Assembly: GCA_037189845.1 (NCBI GenBank)
Contig: JBBCIS010000003.1
Span: forward strand, 868,001-932,000
Source: JAMLHH01 sp037189845
Lineage (GTDB): Bacteria; Bacteroidota; Bacteroidia; Chitinophagales; JADIYW01
Length of the DNA stretch: 64,000 bases
Direction: 5' to 3'
Below the pieces are notes generated by a model. That model was not told where the DNA came from. It saw only the letters and a program-made list of their open reading frames with translations, and did no database searches. This document shows positions 17,543 through 27,565 of the stretch, piece by piece. The stretch's first letter is position 1, and each line of letters opens with the position of its first letter. Position numbers and translations under genes: made by a program.

Positions 17543-18667
17543 ATGAATCTTCAGGAAATTTACCAAAAAGCACTTCAGTTAGAGTTTCTATCTATAGAAG
17601 AAGGCATTTTTTTATTTGAAAAAGCGCCTACAGCGGACCTGGTTGCAATAGGGAACAGGCTACGATATATACATAAGCCGGCACCTGTTGTGACGTGGAT
17701 TATTGACAGAAATGTTAATACCACCAATGTCTGCGTTGCCAACTGTAAATTCTGTAATTTTTACAGAAAGCCGGGTCATGAAGAATCTTACATCACAGAT
17801 ATTGAGACCTATAAAGTCAAAATAGAAGAAACTATCAAATATGGTGGAGATCAGCTGTTGCTACAAGGGGGCCATCATCCCGATCTGAGTCTGGACTACT
17901 ATACAGATTTGTTTCGTCAATTGAAAAATCTTTATCCTGAAATAAAATTACATGCATTAGGCCCACCGGAGATCGCACATATCTCCAGACTTTCAGGAAA
18001 AAGTCACTTCGAGGTGTTGCAGGAATTAAAAGCGGCAGGTCTGGATTCACTGCCGGGTGCTGGTGCAGAAATTTTAAATGACAGAGTCAGGAGATTACTG
18101 GCAAAAGGTAAATGTAGCGGTCAGGAGTGGCTGGATGTGATGAGGGCAGCACATAAAGCAGGATTAACTACATCAGCTACAATGATGTTTGGGCACATAG
18201 AAACTATACGTGAACGCATGGAGCACCTCGTTTGGTTGCGTCAGGTTCAGTCCGAAAAACCTCAGGGAACTAAAGGATTTATTGCCTTTATCCCCTGGCC
18301 ATTTCAGGATGAGGACACTTTGCTTAAAAGAATGAGAGGTATCAGAAATGAAGTAACAGCAGACGAGTATGTAAGGATGATAGCCATTTGCAGAATGATG
18401 TTACCCAATATTCAGAATATTCAGGCATCATGGCTGACAGTGGGCAAAGAAGTGGCCTCTATATGCTTACACGCAGGAGCAAATGATTTTGGCTCTATCA
18501 TGATAGAAGAAAATGTGGTTTCAGCTGCCGGAGCACCGCATCGGTTTACTGCCAAAGGAATACAGGATGCAATAAAAAATGCAGGTTTTGAACCGAGATT
18601 GAGAAACCAGCAATATGAATTCCGGACACTGCCTGAAAATATCGAAGAACAGGTAATAAACTATTAA
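17543..18667 (+). CDS. mqnC: Cyclic dehypoxanthinyl futalosine synthase (radical SAM)
   Basis: 374 residues from ATG 17543. The radical-SAM cluster ligands are Cys64, Cys68 and Cys71 in CVANCKFCNFY. LLLQGGHHPDLSLDYY, LHALGPPEI and the closing FTAKGIQDAIKNAGFEPRLRNQQYE are typical of MqnC and distinguish it from MqnE. It cyclises dehypoxanthine futalosine, a step of the futalosine route to menaquinone in the cytoplasm. No other mqn gene is nearby. The upstream promoter overlaps a TTG that would otherwise extend the frame by six residues. Confidence 0.94.
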   Translation: MNLQEIYQKALQLEFLSIEEGIFLFEKAPTADLVAIGNRLRYIHKPAPVVTWIIDRNVNTTNVCVANCKFCNFYRKPGHEESYITDIETYKVKIEETIKYGGDQLLLQGGHHPDLSLDYYTDLFRQLKNLYPEIKLHALGPPEIAHISRLSGKSHFEVLQELKAAGLDSLPGAGAEILNDRVRRLLAKGKCSGQEWLDVMRAAHKAGLTTSATMMFGHIETIRERMEHLVWLRQVQSEKPQGTKGFIAFIPWPFQDEDTLLKRMRGIRNEVTADEYVRMIAICRMMLPNIQNIQASWLTVGKEVASICLHAGANDFGSIMIEENVVSAAGAPHRFTAKGIQDAIKNAGFEPRLRNQQYEFRTLPENIEEQVINY

Positions 18668-19049
18668 TTCAGATCCTATATCCGGATAAAAATAAAGATG
18701 TAAAATGTGTCTGTAAATTGAACGTTTTTGCAAGTTTCCGATGAATTCAATATTAAGTTTGAATTTTTTCAGAATTTTTCATTTCAGTTAGGGAATTAAT
18801 AATAATTGAAAGAATAGAGTGTTTTATTGACTCTGTGTAAAAATGTGTTAAGAAAATCGGGTTAATTATAAAAAATTATACACTTCTTTTGCAAGAATGC
18901 ATCAGAATGGGGTGAATATGTTTGATAGTGAATGCCTTGGAATAAAAGAATTTAGATAGAGGATAAGAAATTTGTCTCAGAAAATACATATACTTGTGAT
19001 TAACATCTTTTAAAGAAATTAGGAATTATTAACAAACAAGTCAGTCTTT
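18668..19049. other. Non-coding leader ahead of the SusC/SusD operon
   Basis: 382 bp, AT-rich, with no supportable reading frame. TATACTTG at about 18988 resembles the -7 element with one mismatch but has no well-placed TTG. No riboswitch or anti-sigma gene was recognised. Confidence 0.4.
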
Positions 19050-22000
19050 ATGAAAAAAAACTTACTATTATGGCTACTTGGATTCATGCTTAGTGTGACC
19101 CAGGTGCTTGCACAAGGCCGCACCATTACCGGTGTGGTGACTGATGCTGATGATGGAGAGCCATTGATCGGCGTGAGTGTTTTAGTGAAGGGAACCACTA
19201 ATGGCTCAGTGACGGATATTGATGGTAAATACACCATCAATGATGTTGGTTCTTCTGCTACATTAGTTGTCTCTTATGTCGGATATACTACACAGGAAGT
19301 AGCAGTCGGATCAGGTTCAGAAATCAATGTCAAGCTAAAATCAGGTATTGAATTAGTTGAAACAGTTGTTACTGCATTTGGTGCCAACAAAGAAAAGAGA
19401 ACACTGGGTTACTCAGTTACAGAGATTAAATCAGATGAGTTAACCAAAGGAGCTGAAAGAAGCGCCATGAATGCCTTGCAAGGTAAAGTTGCAGGTCTTC
19501 AGATTTCCTCTACCTCCAGTTCTCCCGGTTCTTCTACAAGATTCCTGATCAGGGGAGCAAACACATTGAGAGGTGATAACGAACCATTAATCATTGTTGA
19601 TGGTGTTCCTTTCTCAAATACCTCCAGAGCAGGTGATGGTTTGAACGGTGTATCGGATAATGGTAACATGATCAATGCAATCAACCCGGATGATATTGAA
19701 AGCATTTCAGTATTAAAAGGTGCTGCTGCAACTTCTGTATATGGTACGGAAGGTGCGAATGGTGTCATCATGATCACTACTAAAAGAGGCAAAGATACCG
19801 GAGGTCTTAAAAAATTAGGGATTTCTTATTCTCACGGAACAATCTTTTCTAAATTATTGAAGACGCCTACTTTTCAGGACACATGGGGCCAGGGATGGAG
19901 CGGACAGGACCTGTTGGATGAGCAAGGCTCATGGGGACCAAAAATGGACGGAATAGACAGAGTTTTTGGTAATATCGTCGACAACTCACAAATGTTAAAA
20001 CCGTATTCTCCGTTGAAAAACAGATTACAGGATTTTTATGAAACTGGATTAGAGTTCCAGAATGCACTTTCTCTTACAGGAGGAAATAAAGATTATAACT
20101 TTTATGCATCTTACTCTAACAACTATCAGGATGGAGTAACTCCGGGAAAATTTGATACTTATAACAGAAATACTGTTGCATTAAGAGCGGCTAAAACTAC
20201 AGGTGTCATCAAATTGAATATGTCAGTAAACTATACTAAAACGAATCAGGAAGGTGTACCGGGAGGTCAGTCTTCTACAAATGGTTCTTCTACAGTTTAC
20301 AACGACTTAATTCAGTCCCCTGTGGATATCAGCTTTGTTGATATGAAAGATTTCAGAAATAATAAGTTCTTTACTTTAGATAACTTTTATACTCCATATA
20401 TTACTAACCCATATATGACGCTTGAAAGTGTAAGAAACTATTACAACTCAGACAAGTTCTTTGGTAGTGGTACATTACAGGCAGATATTACAAAATGGTT
20501 GAACTTCCAATATAGATTTGGATTTGATGTTTATAGCGATGCTGTAAAAAATACAGAGGCTATTATACAAATTTCTGACGAAAGTCCGCTTGTAGGAAGC
20601 TTTTCTTCAAGTAATATTGGCTATGTGTCAGAAGCAAGAGCAAAAGTGACACAATTTAACCATGACTTCTTCCTGAACTTCAATAAGAATTTCAACAATA
20701 AAATTTCATTGGATGGGTATCTGGGTTTTAATATTAATGATTTTAAAACTGATAACTTCAATGCATCTGTTAAAGGTCTTACCATTCCGGACTACTATAA
20801 TATTTCCAACTCTTCTGCAAGACCGGAAGTTGCTCAAACAATTAACCATAGAAGAAAGTTAGGGGTGTATGGACAAACTACAGTTGGTTACAACAGCCTG
20901 GTATATTTGACTTATTCAGCAAGAAATGACTGGTCTTCTACTTTGCCAATTGACAACAATAGCTTCTTCTACAATTCTGTGAGTGGTAGTTATGTGTTTT
21001 CTAATCACTTTAAAAACAACAAGTGGTTTAACTTCGGTAAACTAAGAGCTTCTTACGGTACAGCAGGTAATGATGCTCCGGCATATGCGATTCAACCGGT
21101 ATTTATTCAGGGAGCAATTGTACTTCCATTCTCGAACCTGAACTTCCCATTGGGCGGAGTAAACGGATTCGAAGTAGCAAATGCAATGGGTAATCCGGAA
21201 TTAAGACCGGAGTTTACCAAAGAATTTGAGGTAGGTGCAGACTTAGTATTATTAAATAGCAGATTGAGAGTTGATGTAGCATATTACAATAAATTGACTT
21301 CTGATCAGATTATTGCATTGGCGCTTCCTGCTGAATCGGGCTATACAAATATTACTACGAACATTGGTGATATCAGAAACAAAGGTATAGAGTTAGCTGT
21401 AAGTGCAGATGTTTTGAAATTCAAAGACTTCACGTGGACAATCTATGGTAACTACAACAGAAACAGAAACGTTGTAGAAGACCTTGCTGACGAATTAGAT
21501 AAGTTTACACTCGGAGGAATGAGTGAAGTAGGTTATTATGCAGTTGAGGGTCAACCATTGGGCGTGTTTGAAGCTCCTGTTGCTAAAACTGTAATGATCG
21601 ACGGAGTAGAGCACGTAGTTGTAAATAACACAACAGGACTTCCTGTTCAGGCAGCAGAAAAACAGTTTGTCGGAAACTCTCAACATAAGTTTACAATGGG
21701 CGTTGGTACCGGAGTAACATACAAAGGATTGACATTAAATGTGTTATTTGACATCAGAAGAGGTGGCTTGATGTACTCAAGAACCAAAGCGACCCTGGAT
21801 TGGGTTGGTGGTAGCGTATTCCACACTTATAATGACAGAAATACATTTATTATCCAAAACTCTGTAAACGAAGAAACTGTAGACGGTCAAGCTGTTTATA
21901 CTGAAAATACTACTCCTGTAACGATGGATAACTATTATGCATTTTACGGAGATAATGTAATGGAAAATGGCTTAATTGACAGATCTTATGTTAAGTTGAG

Positions 22001-22232
22001 AGAGTTATCATTGTCATATAGTATTCCTGCGAAAGTAATTGCTAAAACACCGTTTACGAATATTTCGTTCTCATTAACAGGTAGAAACTTATTCATCTGG
22101 ACCCCGGTTGAAAACCAATATATAGATCCGGAAACTTCCAGCTTCGGTACAGGAATTGGTGCTGATTTTGGTGAATTCTCTACAGCGCCATCTATCAGAA
22201 GTTTCGGTGTAGGCTTAAAACTAGGATTCTAA
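19050..22232 (+). CDS. SusC/RagA-family TonB-linked outer membrane transporter
   Basis: 1060 residues. Signal peptide 1-21 (MKKNLLLWLLGFMLSVTQVLA). Residues 25-100 form the carboxypeptidase-regulatory-like domain (ITGVVTDADDGEPLIGVSV). Then comes the TonB-dependent plug with NALQGKVAGLQI and LIRGANTLRGDNEPLIIVDG near residues 140-185, and a 22-strand barrel ending FGVGLKLGF. SusC proteins import large substrates with a SusD lid. It is the first gene of a four-gene operon (19 bp to susD). No glycoside hydrolase, sulfatase or peptidase is adjacent, so the nutrient (glycan or peptide) cannot be assigned. Confidence 0.96.
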   Translation: MKKNLLLWLLGFMLSVTQVLAQGRTITGVVTDADDGEPLIGVSVLVKGTTNGSVTDIDGKYTINDVGSSATLVVSYVGYTTQEVAVGSGSEINVKLKSGIELVETVVTAFGANKEKRTLGYSVTEIKSDELTKGAERSAMNALQGKVAGLQISSTSSSPGSSTRFLIRGANTLRGDNEPLIIVDGVPFSNTSRAGDGLNGVSDNGNMINAINPDDIESISVLKGAAATSVYGTEGANGVIMITTKRGKDTGGLKKLGISYSHGTIFSKLLKTPTFQDTWGQGWSGQDLLDEQGSWGPKMDGIDRVFGNIVDNSQMLKPYSPLKNRLQDFYETGLEFQNALSLTGGNKDYNFYASYSNNYQDGVTPGKFDTYNRNTVALRAAKTTGVIKLNMSVNYTKTNQEGVPGGQSSTNGSSTVYNDLIQSPVDISFVDMKDFRNNKFFTLDNFYTPYITNPYMTLESVRNYYNSDKFFGSGTLQADITKWLNFQYRFGFDVYSDAVKNTEAIIQISDESPLVGSFSSSNIGYVSEARAKVTQFNHDFFLNFNKNFNNKISLDGYLGFNINDFKTDNFNASVKGLTIPDYYNISNSSARPEVAQTINHRRKLGVYGQTTVGYNSLVYLTYSARNDWSSTLPIDNNSFFYNSVSGSYVFSNHFKNNKWFNFGKLRASYGTAGNDAPAYAIQPVFIQGAIVLPFSNLNFPLGGVNGFEVANAMGNPELRPEFTKEFEVGADLVLLNSRLRVDVAYYNKLTSDQIIALALPAESGYTNITTNIGDIRNKGIELAVSADVLKFKDFTWTIYGNYNRNRNVVEDLADELDKFTLGGMSEVGYYAVEGQPLGVFEAPVAKTVMIDGVEHVVVNNTTGLPVQAAEKQFVGNSQHKFTMGVGTGVTYKGLTLNVLFDIRRGGLMYSRTKATLDWVGGSVFHTYNDRNTFIIQNSVNEETVDGQAVYTENTTPVTMDNYYAFYGDNVMENGLIDRSYVKLRELSLSYSIPAKVIAKTPFTNISFSLTGRNLFIWTPVENQYIDPETSSFGTGIGADFGEFSTAPSIRSFGVGLKLGF

Positions 22233-22251
22233 AATTGCTAAAAAGAAACAA

Positions 22252-23700
22252 ATGAAAAAGAGTTATAATTTTTTGATCCTGCTCGGAATAACGGTTTTGA
22301 CCCTTGCGGGATGTAAAAAGGATTTTTTGGATATCAATAAAGATCCCAATAATCCAAGTGAGGTGGCTCCTGAATTGGTGCTACCTGCGGCTCAGGCCAG
22401 TGCTGCGACAGTGGTAGGTGCCACGTTGTTCAATGCAGCTTCCATCTGGGCACAATATTTTACACAATCTCCTACTGCTTCCCAATACAGAAAAGAAGAT
22501 GATTATAGTATCAATACAGATTATCTGGATGGTGTATGGACTGAAGCTTATGCCGGTGTATTAAACGACCTGAAAAATGTTCGTGAGAATGGAAACACAG
22601 GTTATAAATTAGTAGGTGCTGCTCTGCAGGGCTATATCTATCAGGTATTAGTGGATGCTGTAGATAAAGTACCATACACAGAGGCATTGAAAGGATTGGA
22701 AGGAATTCTTCAGCCAAAATTTGACAATGGGGAAGATGTTTATTCTGGTATTATAGCTGATTTAAATGCAGCAGTAGCAGCTTATGAAGAAAATCCACAA
22801 GGAATTGAGGAAAGTACTGATATGATTTTGGGCGGAAATATGGAAAACTGGATCAGATTCATCAATACTTTAAAATTGAAAATGTACATCAGAATGTCAA
22901 ATACTTCTAAAGCAGATGCAGCAGCAGTTACTGCGCTAGTGGCAGAAGGAAGATTTTTGACGGTGGATGCTAGTTTTTCTGCATTTGCAAATGAAATCAA
23001 TCAGCAAAATCCATTCTATGCTATCAATGTTAGCTCTCAGCTGGGTGATGTGAACCATGTGGCAAGCCAGACTCTTTTAGTATATCTTTTGGAAAATGAC
23101 GACCCGAGAGTGCCGACTATTTACAGATTAGGAACAGGCCAAAGCACATATCAGGGTAATTTTCAGGGAGATTATCTGAACCCTGAGGTTGGACTAGCTC
23201 CTAAACTGGCTAAGCTAAATTTTGGAGCTACAACTCCGGTATATTTCTTTACAAAATATGAAGTATCATTCTTATTAGCTGAAGCTGCTGTAAAATATGG
23301 TTCAGGAGATGCTAAAGCTTTATATGAAAGAGGTATTGAAGAAAACTTCGCACTTAGAGGAATAACAGGAGCCGCTGATTTGTATGCAGATGGAGCTGTT
23401 TATGCATTCCCGGCATCAGGAAATGATGATCAATTGAAGGCTATTTATATGCAGAAATGGGTGTCTATGGCGATGATACAAAATTATGAAGCATGGACTG
23501 AGATCAGAAGAACCGGAGTACCTGCATACGTGTCTGGTGGAACTACTGTTCCTGGTAACTTAATGATCTCTGCAAGAACAACGCTTCCAGCCGGACAGTA
23601 TCCTAACAGGTTCTACTATCCTGATGTTGCTGTTTCCAGAAATCCTAACACACCTGGTCAGCCTTCATATATTAGTGAAAAAATTTGGTGGGCTAAATAA
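22252..23700 (+). CDS. SusD/RagB-family nutrient-binding lipoprotein
   Basis: 482 residues. Lipobox LTLAGC with Cys21, followed by KKDFLD, a lysine/acid pattern fitting the Bacteroidota lipoprotein surface-export signal. The C-terminus PNRFYYPDVAVSRNPNTP fits the common SusD-like ending (RxxYPxxExxxNP...). The family caps the SusC barrel and binds substrate at the cell surface. Directly downstream of its SusC and 11 bp upstream of the next lipoprotein gene. At this length and in sequence style it is closer to the SusD/RagB-like group of short (about 480-residue) members than to the 550-residue starch SusD. Confidence 0.95.
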   Translation: MKKSYNFLILLGITVLTLAGCKKDFLDINKDPNNPSEVAPELVLPAAQASAATVVGATLFNAASIWAQYFTQSPTASQYRKEDDYSINTDYLDGVWTEAYAGVLNDLKNVRENGNTGYKLVGAALQGYIYQVLVDAVDKVPYTEALKGLEGILQPKFDNGEDVYSGIIADLNAAVAAYEENPQGIEESTDMILGGNMENWIRFINTLKLKMYIRMSNTSKADAAAVTALVAEGRFLTVDASFSAFANEINQQNPFYAINVSSQLGDVNHVASQTLLVYLLENDDPRVPTIYRLGTGQSTYQGNFQGDYLNPEVGLAPKLAKLNFGATTPVYFFTKYEVSFLLAEAAVKYGSGDAKALYERGIEENFALRGITGAADLYADGAVYAFPASGNDDQLKAIYMQKWVSMAMIQNYEAWTEIRRTGVPAYVSGGTTVPGNLMISARTTLPAGQYPNRFYYPDVAVSRNPNTPGQPSYISEKIWWAK

Positions 23701-23711
23701 AATTAACGACT

Positions 23712-24371
23712 ATGAATAATTTACTTAATAAATTTAAAACTCACCTGGTTTTATTGTTTGTCACAGGAATAATGATTTCTTGTAACAAAGACAAGGAATC
23801 AGAAGGAAAATATTCCATTACATACTATCCTGAAATCGAAATTATCGGAGATAAGGTATTATCGATCGTAAAAGATGAAGAGTATGAAGATGAAGGAGTT
23901 ATTGTAACTGAGCAAGGCGTGGAAATTGACTGGACATCTTCAGGAGAGGTTGATATTACTACACCAGGAATGTATACAATTACATATACTGCGGTAAATC
24001 AGGAAGGTTTTTCTAAATCCGAGACCAGAACAGTTTTCGTAATTCCGGAACCTGTTGTTGAAGGATCGGCTTCAATTGCAGGAGTGTATGCTCGTGCAGC
24101 TAATGGCCGCCTCTCTACAGTTACTTCTGTGGCTCCGGGAGTATATTACATGACAGACGGTTGGGGCTCCGCATCATCCGGTGGTAATCCTCTTGCAGTA
24201 CCATGTTACCTGATGTGTACAGATGGAGAAAATATTGACATGCCGGTATACCCTACCGTATTTGGAGGAATGACAGGCTTTGGAACCTATGACGGAACTG
24301 AAATGGCGATAACCACTATCCTACTTGATCAGGGTCCTGCACAGAGAGTTAACGTATGGGTTAAACAATAA
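23712..24371 (+). CDS. Lipoprotein with DUF5011-type Ig-like domain (BT_2262-like)
   Basis: 219 residues, lipobox Cys24 in GIMISC followed by NKDKES. Residues 35-115 form an Ig-like DUF5011 domain, recognisable from YPEIEIIGDKVLSIVKDEEY, TTPGMYTITYTAVNQEG and the closing TRTVFVIPE. Residues 120-219 resemble the C-terminal part of BT_2262-type SusD-associated proteins. Such proteins often sit third in SusCD operons as surface glycan-binding or accessory lipoproteins. The operon position supports this; the ligand is unknown. Confidence 0.75.
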   Translation: MNNLLNKFKTHLVLLFVTGIMISCNKDKESEGKYSITYYPEIEIIGDKVLSIVKDEEYEDEGVIVTEQGVEIDWTSSGEVDITTPGMYTITYTAVNQEGFSKSETRTVFVIPEPVVEGSASIAGVYARAANGRLSTVTSVAPGVYYMTDGWGSASSGGNPLAVPCYLMCTDGENIDMPVYPTVFGGMTGFGTYDGTEMAITTILLDQGPAQRVNVWVKQ

Positions 24372-24382
24372 AAATCAAAGAA

Positions 24383-24913
24383 ATGAGAACAAAATTTTTA
24401 GCTTTAATATTAATTGCTTTCTCGATAGTTTCCTGTAAAAAGGATATAGAGCAAGAAGGCACTCCCGTACAGGATATGGCAGGAGAATGGTGGGTGCAGA
24501 TCTACCTGAATGATGATATTTATGATGAGTCATACTATCATATATACACTTACAATACAGCTGCATTTGATACTGATAAAATGTGGGTTGACGCGAGTGA
24601 AGCATGGCCTTTCTATGCAAAAGCTACTGTGAATTATAGTAATCTGGAATTTGTGGAATCAGAACCGGTTACGGATGATTTCTATCAGGTAAACTACCCT
24701 CAGTTTGGTTTAGACGTGGATACGATTACAATCACAGGAGGTAAGGTATTGAAAGGCGTTTCTACACCGCCAAGTAAAACAACAACTGACTCTATCAACA
24801 TTCAATTTACGTCAACAGTATTTAAAGGAGAAGATTGGGACGATTTACAACCTGGAGATCGTTACTCTCTTAGAGGATACAGACGCACTGGCTTCCAGGC
24901 TGATGACCATTAA
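24383..24913 (+). CDS. Lipid-binding (Lipid_bd)-like lipoprotein of the SusCD operon
   Basis: 176 residues; lipobox SIVSC with Cys18 followed by KKDIEQEG. The mature part has a calycin-like beta pattern: AGEWWVQIYLN near residue 33, SEAWPFYAKATVNYS in the middle and the ending YSLRGYRRTGFQADDH. It resembles the putative lipid-binding family found with SusCD/DUF5011 genes. It is the last gene of the operon (12 bp after the previous stop) and is followed by a strong terminator. The family name is from pattern recall, not a search. Confidence 0.7.
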   Translation: MRTKFLALILIAFSIVSCKKDIEQEGTPVQDMAGEWWVQIYLNDDIYDESYYHIYTYNTAAFDTDKMWVDASEAWPFYAKATVNYSNLEFVESEPVTDDFYQVNYPQFGLDVDTITITGGKVLKGVSTPPSKTTTDSINIQFTSTVFKGEDWDDLQPGDRYSLRGYRRTGFQADDH

Positions 24914-24933
24914 TCAATAGATGTCTTTATAAT

Positions 24934-24966
24934 AAATAGGCTGTTCGTTTGGACAGCCTATTTTAT
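24934..24966 (+). terminator. Terminator of the SusCD operon
   Basis: AAATAGGCTGT (24934-24944) pairs perfectly with ACAGCCTATTT (24953-24963), 8-nt loop, followed by a T-rich tail. Confidence 0.9.
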
Positions 24967-25159
24967 TTAGCGGTAATAAGTCTAAAATTAAAGATGTGTT
25001 TAAAGGCAGAAAAATGACACAATTTCATTCAATTAAGTGTTTCATATATGTTTTGATAAGCTTACAGACGCAACATTTTACTACTCTAATATCATCGGCT
25101 CTGAAAGAATGGATAATAAAAGCTTAGTCTTAGTATTATCAAGTTGTTTTTTTGAATTG

Positions 25160-25184
25160 AATAATTTCCTGTGTAGAAATTATT
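25160..25184. repeat. AT-rich 9-bp inverted repeat downstream of the PepSY reductase gene
   Basis: AATAATTTC (25160-25168) and GAAATTATT (25176-25184) with a 7-nt loop, 13 bp after the minus-strand stop. The U-tract expected on the minus strand is absent, so it may be a processing or stabilising stem rather than a classical terminator. Confidence 0.4.
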
Positions 25185-25197
25185 TGATAGTTCCTTC

Positions 25198-27402
25198 TCA
25201 ATAACAATCACTCAAGATCTGTCCGTTTGATTTATAAACACTAAAAGATATTCCTGATTTTTCCAGGCAGATTTTTTCTAAAATAGTTTCAACATCTTTC
25301 TGCATGGCCAGTGCTCCACAAATCATCAAAACACCTCCTGAGGATAATGTTTCTGCAAAGAAATCTGCATCTTTCTTGATTAAATCCATTACATAGGCAG
25401 GATTTTCTTCTCTTGAAAAAGATACCTGATAAGAATTCAGCTGCTTTTTAGAAATCTGTTCCGAGGCAAATTGCTGATAATTTTCGGCTGTCTTATTATT
25501 GTGCCGGAAACCACAATACAAATGTGCTTCTATCTTTTTACTGTTTTCCCGGATCATTCCCAGAAACGGAGCAATCCCTGTCCCATTGGCAATCAGGATG
25601 ACTTTTTTAGCTTTCAGAGGAAAATGAAAAGAAGGGCTATGAATAATTCTTGCTTTTATCTCCGAATGCTGTTCCAATTTGTATAAGTATTGTGAACCTA
25701 ATCCAAATTCATGCAGCTTGACAACCAGCTGAATATTATTTCCACTTTTTGAAATAGAATAAAATCTTTCTCTGTTATCATTTGCAGGATAAATCGCCAG
25801 TAAATCTCCTGACTGAAATTTTACTCTGGATTTGGGTTGTAAAAAGACTTGAAAGGTCGTGTCATTTTCAGGCATCTGAGCTGGCTGTATCACACTGATT
25901 TTTTTCAAATCAGGCATCTTTTGCTGATATAAAGCCGGTGCTGTTGCCAGGGCAATCATATTTTTTTCGCTCCATGCTTTTACCCATATTACAAATTCTT
26001 CCGGAGATTTATCATTGACGGTATGAAGTTCTAAAGAGCGATTTGCCCATGATTGTTGAGAAAGCATTTCATCCACATTTCCGGCAAATGCACAATAATC
26101 TTCGTATGCTCTGGAGCCAAATCCTACAACTGAAAACTGTACATCCTGTTGCTGAGGATATTTTTCCAGCCTGGCAATAAATTCTGTTGCATTACATGGC
26201 GGGTCACCCAAACCGTAAGTAGAAGTAAATACCAGCAGATGCTTTGCATTGGGATAGGATTCAAATGTATTCATCTCAGCCAGAAAGGACTTTTTTCCAT
26301 CAGCTAAAATCTGTTGATGAATGTGGTTAGCAAAAGAAATGGTACTGCCATTTTCAGAACCGACTAAAATGATATATTCAGCATTTTTAGCCGAAAATTT
26401 ATTCTTAATCTTGACAGCCTTTCTTTTGAAAGTGATGACAAATCCGGAATAAATAAAGAACAGAATATTCAGTGAGGCAATGCCCAGAATAATTGCCCAG
26501 AAAATATTGGTTCGACCTGTATGTAAATCCAGGCTGAGTCTTTCCCATCTGGCAGATGTTGAGTATTGCGTTTCGCTGATAATATCACCGGAAAATTGAT
26601 GTACGACGATTTCTCTGTCTTTCAACCTGATTTTATAAAATTCTTCGGGATCGTCGGCAAAAGGAAATTCTATTTTAGTGACTTCTGATAAATATGTATG
26701 CTTAAATACAGGGAAATCTGCCAGTGGAATCTGAGTATCTGCATCAATATTTTCAGGCGCAGTCACCTCAGTAGTGATGACCTCCGTTTTGGTTATCACT
26801 TCAAATCTGAGCAGAAATAAATAAGTGCCTGTAAATGCTAAAACAAAAACCGGAATCAACAACAATCTTCCGGCAACTACATGGTAGTATTGTGCCAGAA
26901 AATCTTTGTGAACCTTGGTGAAAAATCTTTTGATTCCCTGCTGACGTTTGATGATCAGGATGGTCCCGGAAATGACAATCAGCATCAATAAAAAGGATAC
27001 GACTCCTACAATGAATCTGCCTGTTTCCTTCAGAAATAAGGACCTGTGCAGTGCGAGATTCCACTGTACAAATTCACCTTTTATGATGGGCTGTCCCAGT
27101 ATTTCTCCCGAAAGCGGGTGTATAAATGAATTGACATCATTGCCATCTTCATCGAAACCCTCCAGCGTAACAAAATGATTGTGGTCAACACTAATCTCAA
27201 AAATTTCAGGATATACTTTTTTCAATGCAGGAACAGACTGAGCTAAAGTAATATCACTAAAATTGTCAGAGCGATACGGTAAACTTCTTTCGTTGACTGC
27301 ATCAATAGCTAATATGATACCTGTCAGAGAAGCAACAAACAGAATCAGGCAAGAAACCAAAGCAAGCGCCAGATGCGCATACCGCCAGATACTAATGGTC
27401 AT
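25198..27402 (-). CDS. PepSY-TM / flavodoxin / FAD-NAD(P) reductase fusion
   Basis: 734 residues. Residues 1-330 form a PepSY-associated membrane domain with about four helices (AHLALALVSCLILFVASLTG first) and a periplasmic PepSY loop. Residues 345-480 are flavodoxin-like (GSENGSTISFANHI, then STYGLGDPPCN). Residues 500-734 are a sulfite-reductase/P450-reductase type module with FAD motif RFYSISKSG and nicotinamide motif ANGTGIAPFLGMI. It probably passes electrons from NAD(P)H through FAD and FMN across the inner membrane. In the family this is linked to ferric-siderophore or ferric reduction. It is third in a minus-strand operon with a DUF2271 protein and lies near feoAB, which favours an iron role (inference). 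Confidence 0.87.
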   Translation of the reverse strand: MTISIWRYAHLALALVSCLILFVASLTGIILAIDAVNERSLPYRSDNFSDITLAQSVPALKKVYPEIFEISVDHNHFVTLEGFDEDGNDVNSFIHPLSGEILGQPIIKGEFVQWNLALHRSLFLKETGRFIVGVVSFLLMLIVISGTILIIKRQQGIKRFFTKVHKDFLAQYYHVVAGRLLLIPVFVLAFTGTYLFLLRFEVITKTEVITTEVTAPENIDADTQIPLADFPVFKHTYLSEVTKIEFPFADDPEEFYKIRLKDREIVVHQFSGDIISETQYSTSARWERLSLDLHTGRTNIFWAIILGIASLNILFFIYSGFVITFKRKAVKIKNKFSAKNAEYIILVGSENGSTISFANHIHQQILADGKKSFLAEMNTFESYPNAKHLLVFTSTYGLGDPPCNATEFIARLEKYPQQQDVQFSVVGFGSRAYEDYCAFAGNVDEMLSQQSWANRSLELHTVNDKSPEEFVIWVKAWSEKNMIALATAPALYQQKMPDLKKISVIQPAQMPENDTTFQVFLQPKSRVKFQSGDLLAIYPANDNRERFYSISKSGNNIQLVVKLHEFGLGSQYLYKLEQHSEIKARIIHSPSFHFPLKAKKVILIANGTGIAPFLGMIRENSKKIEAHLYCGFRHNNKTAENYQQFASEQISKKQLNSYQVSFSREENPAYVMDLIKKDADFFAETLSSGGVLMICGALAMQKDVETILEKICLEKSGISFSVYKSNGQILSDCY

Positions 27403-27565
27403 CGATTTTGTTTAACGTTTGAAGTTTAAGGTGGTATTGATCATTAATATATACAGCCTTTGACGTGTTTATAGGTGTATCCCACCATTGTATCTCGAAG
27501 AGATTAGCATCAGATTTTAAAGATCAAGAGAAGCTATCAGCTACAAGAAACCTTAAATCAAATGT

